NCBI RefSeq assembly: GCF_029784155.1
Contig: NC_073693.1
Span: forward strand, 336,614,023-336,678,022
DNA from: Uranotaenia lowii
Lineage: Eukaryota > Arthropoda > Insecta > Diptera > Culicidae
Direction: 5' to 3'
DNA length: 64,000 nt
Shown here: positions 62,031-64,000 of the stretch, piece after piece
Numbering within the stretch: the first letter of the stretch is position 1
How the letters are laid out: the number at the start of each line of letters is the position of its first letter
Notes under the pieces: model-generated
Database searches by the model: none
What the model saw: only the letters and a program-made list of their open reading frames with translations
What the model was told of the DNA's origin: nothing
Program-made: the position numbers and the translations under genes

Positions 62031-62344
62031 TGAACGCTAAAATGAACTAATTTTTGATATTTATTGTACAGTTTTTAAGTTGAAGAATTTCTTAATTAAT
62101 AAGTTACTGTGTGGAGGATATTCACCCTTATCATGCTCCCGAAATAAAAAGTATACTTATCTGTATCTGTGTCTCCATCAATGTATCTGCGTATCTCGTA
62201 TGGATTTTACAAGTGGATATTTTCCCAGTTTTCAGTTCAGCATAAGTACACACCAACTTTAACCCTTTAATGCATGACTTTTTTTTTAAGAGAATAGCAG
62301 TTATTGATTCAGCGTAATAACAATATTTTAATTCGAATAACAGA

Positions 62345-63330
62345 ACTGTACAGTAGGGTGTCCCAAAATTGCATAATGTATGGAAATCTGGGGGCTCACC
62401 CTTCAAATGATAGATTAGGATGTGAAACATCACGCAATGAGTACATTTTACTCATTGTGTTTCATATGACAATTTACGACCAAAACACAATCTTTGAACC
62501 ACCATAACTTTTTTGTTTTAAGTCCAATCGAGTTTCAATTTTCAGATGAAATGTTAGTCTTGGTTTTAATTTTAATGAAATTAACATAAACAAGGAATCG
62601 ATTGGTAAAGAAAAAGTATTTGATGAAAAACCAGTATTTTATGCTTTTTCAGAACATAATGTCTTCGAATCCCTTTCACACTTGAGATTCAGTGCAGTCC
62701 CTTCCCGTTATCAGATTCAACTCAAATGTGGCATATGATTTTTGATGATTCCATAAAAATCATCTTAGTATTTTTTTGCAAATGTTTTGATTTTCAAGTA
62801 GGTATTTAAGAAGTAAAAATTGAAAATGAAATAATAATTTTTAATAAGGATTGAACCGTCAGTAGCTCTTCACACAATGATACAAATAACATACTTTGTT
62901 CAGCAGAGTTTAAGTGCACAAAAATCCGCATCTTTTAATGGCATTGATTTTCAAAAAAACTTACGCTAGGTACACATTTTAGTCAGTTGAATACAAAATT
63001 TTTGGATATAAAAAATTTCTTTTCTGAAAATAGCTTGCTGATTTCAAATTTTGATCCAAAAGTGATTATTTTTTTTTACGTGTAGTTATTAATGTATAGA
63101 TGTATAAGTTTAGTGAAAATGTTTGGACCCGTGATTGATTTAAAATCAAATCTTTAAAAAGTGTTCTTTCTTCAAAAATTGCGTTTGCGGAACTTTTAAA
63201 CATGATTTTTATTACTGTACAGTTGGGTGGCCCAAAATGGAACTTTGTCTGGGATTTTGAGAACTCAAGCTTCAAATGATAGCTTAGGGTGTAAGAAATA
63301 ATATTTTATATGGCGGCGACTCAAAAAAAT
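62345..63330. repeat. Two direct copies of a GGGTGNCCCAAAATNG repeat, otherwise AT-rich
   Basis: Copy 1 starts at about 62349 (ACAGTAGGGTGTCCCAAAAT) and copy 2 at about 63222 (ACAGTTGGGTGGCCCAAAAT). Both continue with a shared CTTCAAATGATAG and TTAGG-TGT-A segment about 55-60 bp later. They look like ends of one MITE family in the same orientation, but no inverted partner is visible in the window. Confidence 0.55.
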
Positions 63331-64000
63331 GATGTTTAGAGGTCGCACTGGTTCGATTTTGGGAAAAAGGCCCTTTTTTCGACATTTTGTCTCAATTACA
63401 TTTTCAGATCTTGAAAAATATCAAACATATGTCTCTTATATTTTTTTAAATTTTCTTTTTAATATATGTTTTAAAATAAAAATTTATTTAGACTGTTTTG
63501 GACTCTCAATTTGTATGTATAATTTTTTTTAAATTACGCAATACTATGATTTTTTGTAAAAAAAATTGGTAAAATAAACAAAAAAGTGTTCTTTGGATTA
63601 AGGTTTTTAATCTATATTGAATTCAAATGATGCGCGACGTTATGATGTGCAACTTTGCAGAAGAAAATGTATAGCTTTGACTTGTCGTTTCAAAGTTATT
63701 CAAGTTTCACTGTGGAAAAAGTCACAATTTTCAAATTTTTGCTAAGAACACAGAGCTAAGAATTGCTTATATTATGATGTGGATGAATTTCGAGCAATCT
63801 AAGAACCAAATAAATTCCTGATATCAATTTTTTTCATCCTTTTATCGATCCTTAAATCACCATAAAGAACCATTCCAAGTTTCTTGATATTTTATTGATT
63901 GAAGTTCGTGTGACGGTTTGGTGAATGTGTTATGGCTACAACCACACTAAATAAATTTAAAATAAAAATGTAGAAATTAGTTATGATTGTTACTGCTGAT
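63331..64000. other. AT-rich stretch to window end
   Basis: No gene or repeat recognised. The 67-aa ORF at 63329-63532 is Phe/Ile-rich chance sequence. Confidence 0.5.

Overview
The window is eukaryotic, AT-rich and dominated by repeats. It fits an insect, most likely a mosquito or related dipteran. The reasons are short GT-AG introns (74 and 77 bp), Helitrons with TC...CTAG ends, tRNA-headed SINEs, and Tc1/mariner elements of a DD37E type that I associate with mosquitoes. The organism call is inference. I see no bacterial features and no CRISPR array, and the very long ORFs are by-products of a 9-bp satellite.

Layout. 1-668: 9-bp satellite (GTCAATTTT)n. 669-7560: mostly featureless AT-rich DNA, with a GC-richer island at 2870-4060 and a TATAC microsatellite at 4205-4319. 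7560-17350: a decayed tandem repeat of about 310-350 bp per unit that has been a landing pad for transposons. It holds a hAT-like element (7850-11212, itself carrying a retroposed insert with 22-bp target duplications), a Tc1-type foldback with a transposase fossil (11238-12842), a SINE (about 13931-14130) and a Helitron (14320-16992, itself carrying a 946-bp foldback). Subtracting these restores the underlying repeat. 17350-30200: non-coding DNA with a pogo-like MITE, a ~150-bp tandem array split by a SINE, a 1.86-kb terminal-inverted-repeat element, a LINE fossil and a 0.68-kb near-complete palindrome.

One convincing host gene lies at 30418-35024 on the + strand: four coding exons and 324 codons. 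It encodes a cysteine-free, His/Pro-rich secreted protein that I do not recognise. Its 3.5-kb third intron holds a foldback element and a 1.8-kb 9-bp satellite, (GTAATTTTT)n changing to (GTCATTTTT)n. A poly(A) signal follows at 35513.

37104-40379 is a DD37E transposon whose dead transposase is split by a solo LTR (829 bp, AGGT duplications). Its terminus carries a Helitron that has six head-to-tail copies of its own 184-bp 5' end but only one 3' end. A LINE RNase H fossil follows. 43125-59418 is a continuous 16.3-kb satellite (GACAATTTT)n. Variant units give it higher-order structure: a ~6.2-kb segmental duplication, then a distinct distal domain with ~1-kb periodicity. 59419-64000 holds a dead DD37D-like mariner, a hAT-like MITE, another DD37E transposase scrap and short dispersed repeats.

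The most unusual features are the iterated-5'-end Helitron, the layered 16-kb satellite with sister arrays differing by single bases on the same strand, and the unrecognised secreted-protein gene with a satellite in its intron. Coordinates of degenerate repeats are read by eye and may be off by a few to tens of bases.
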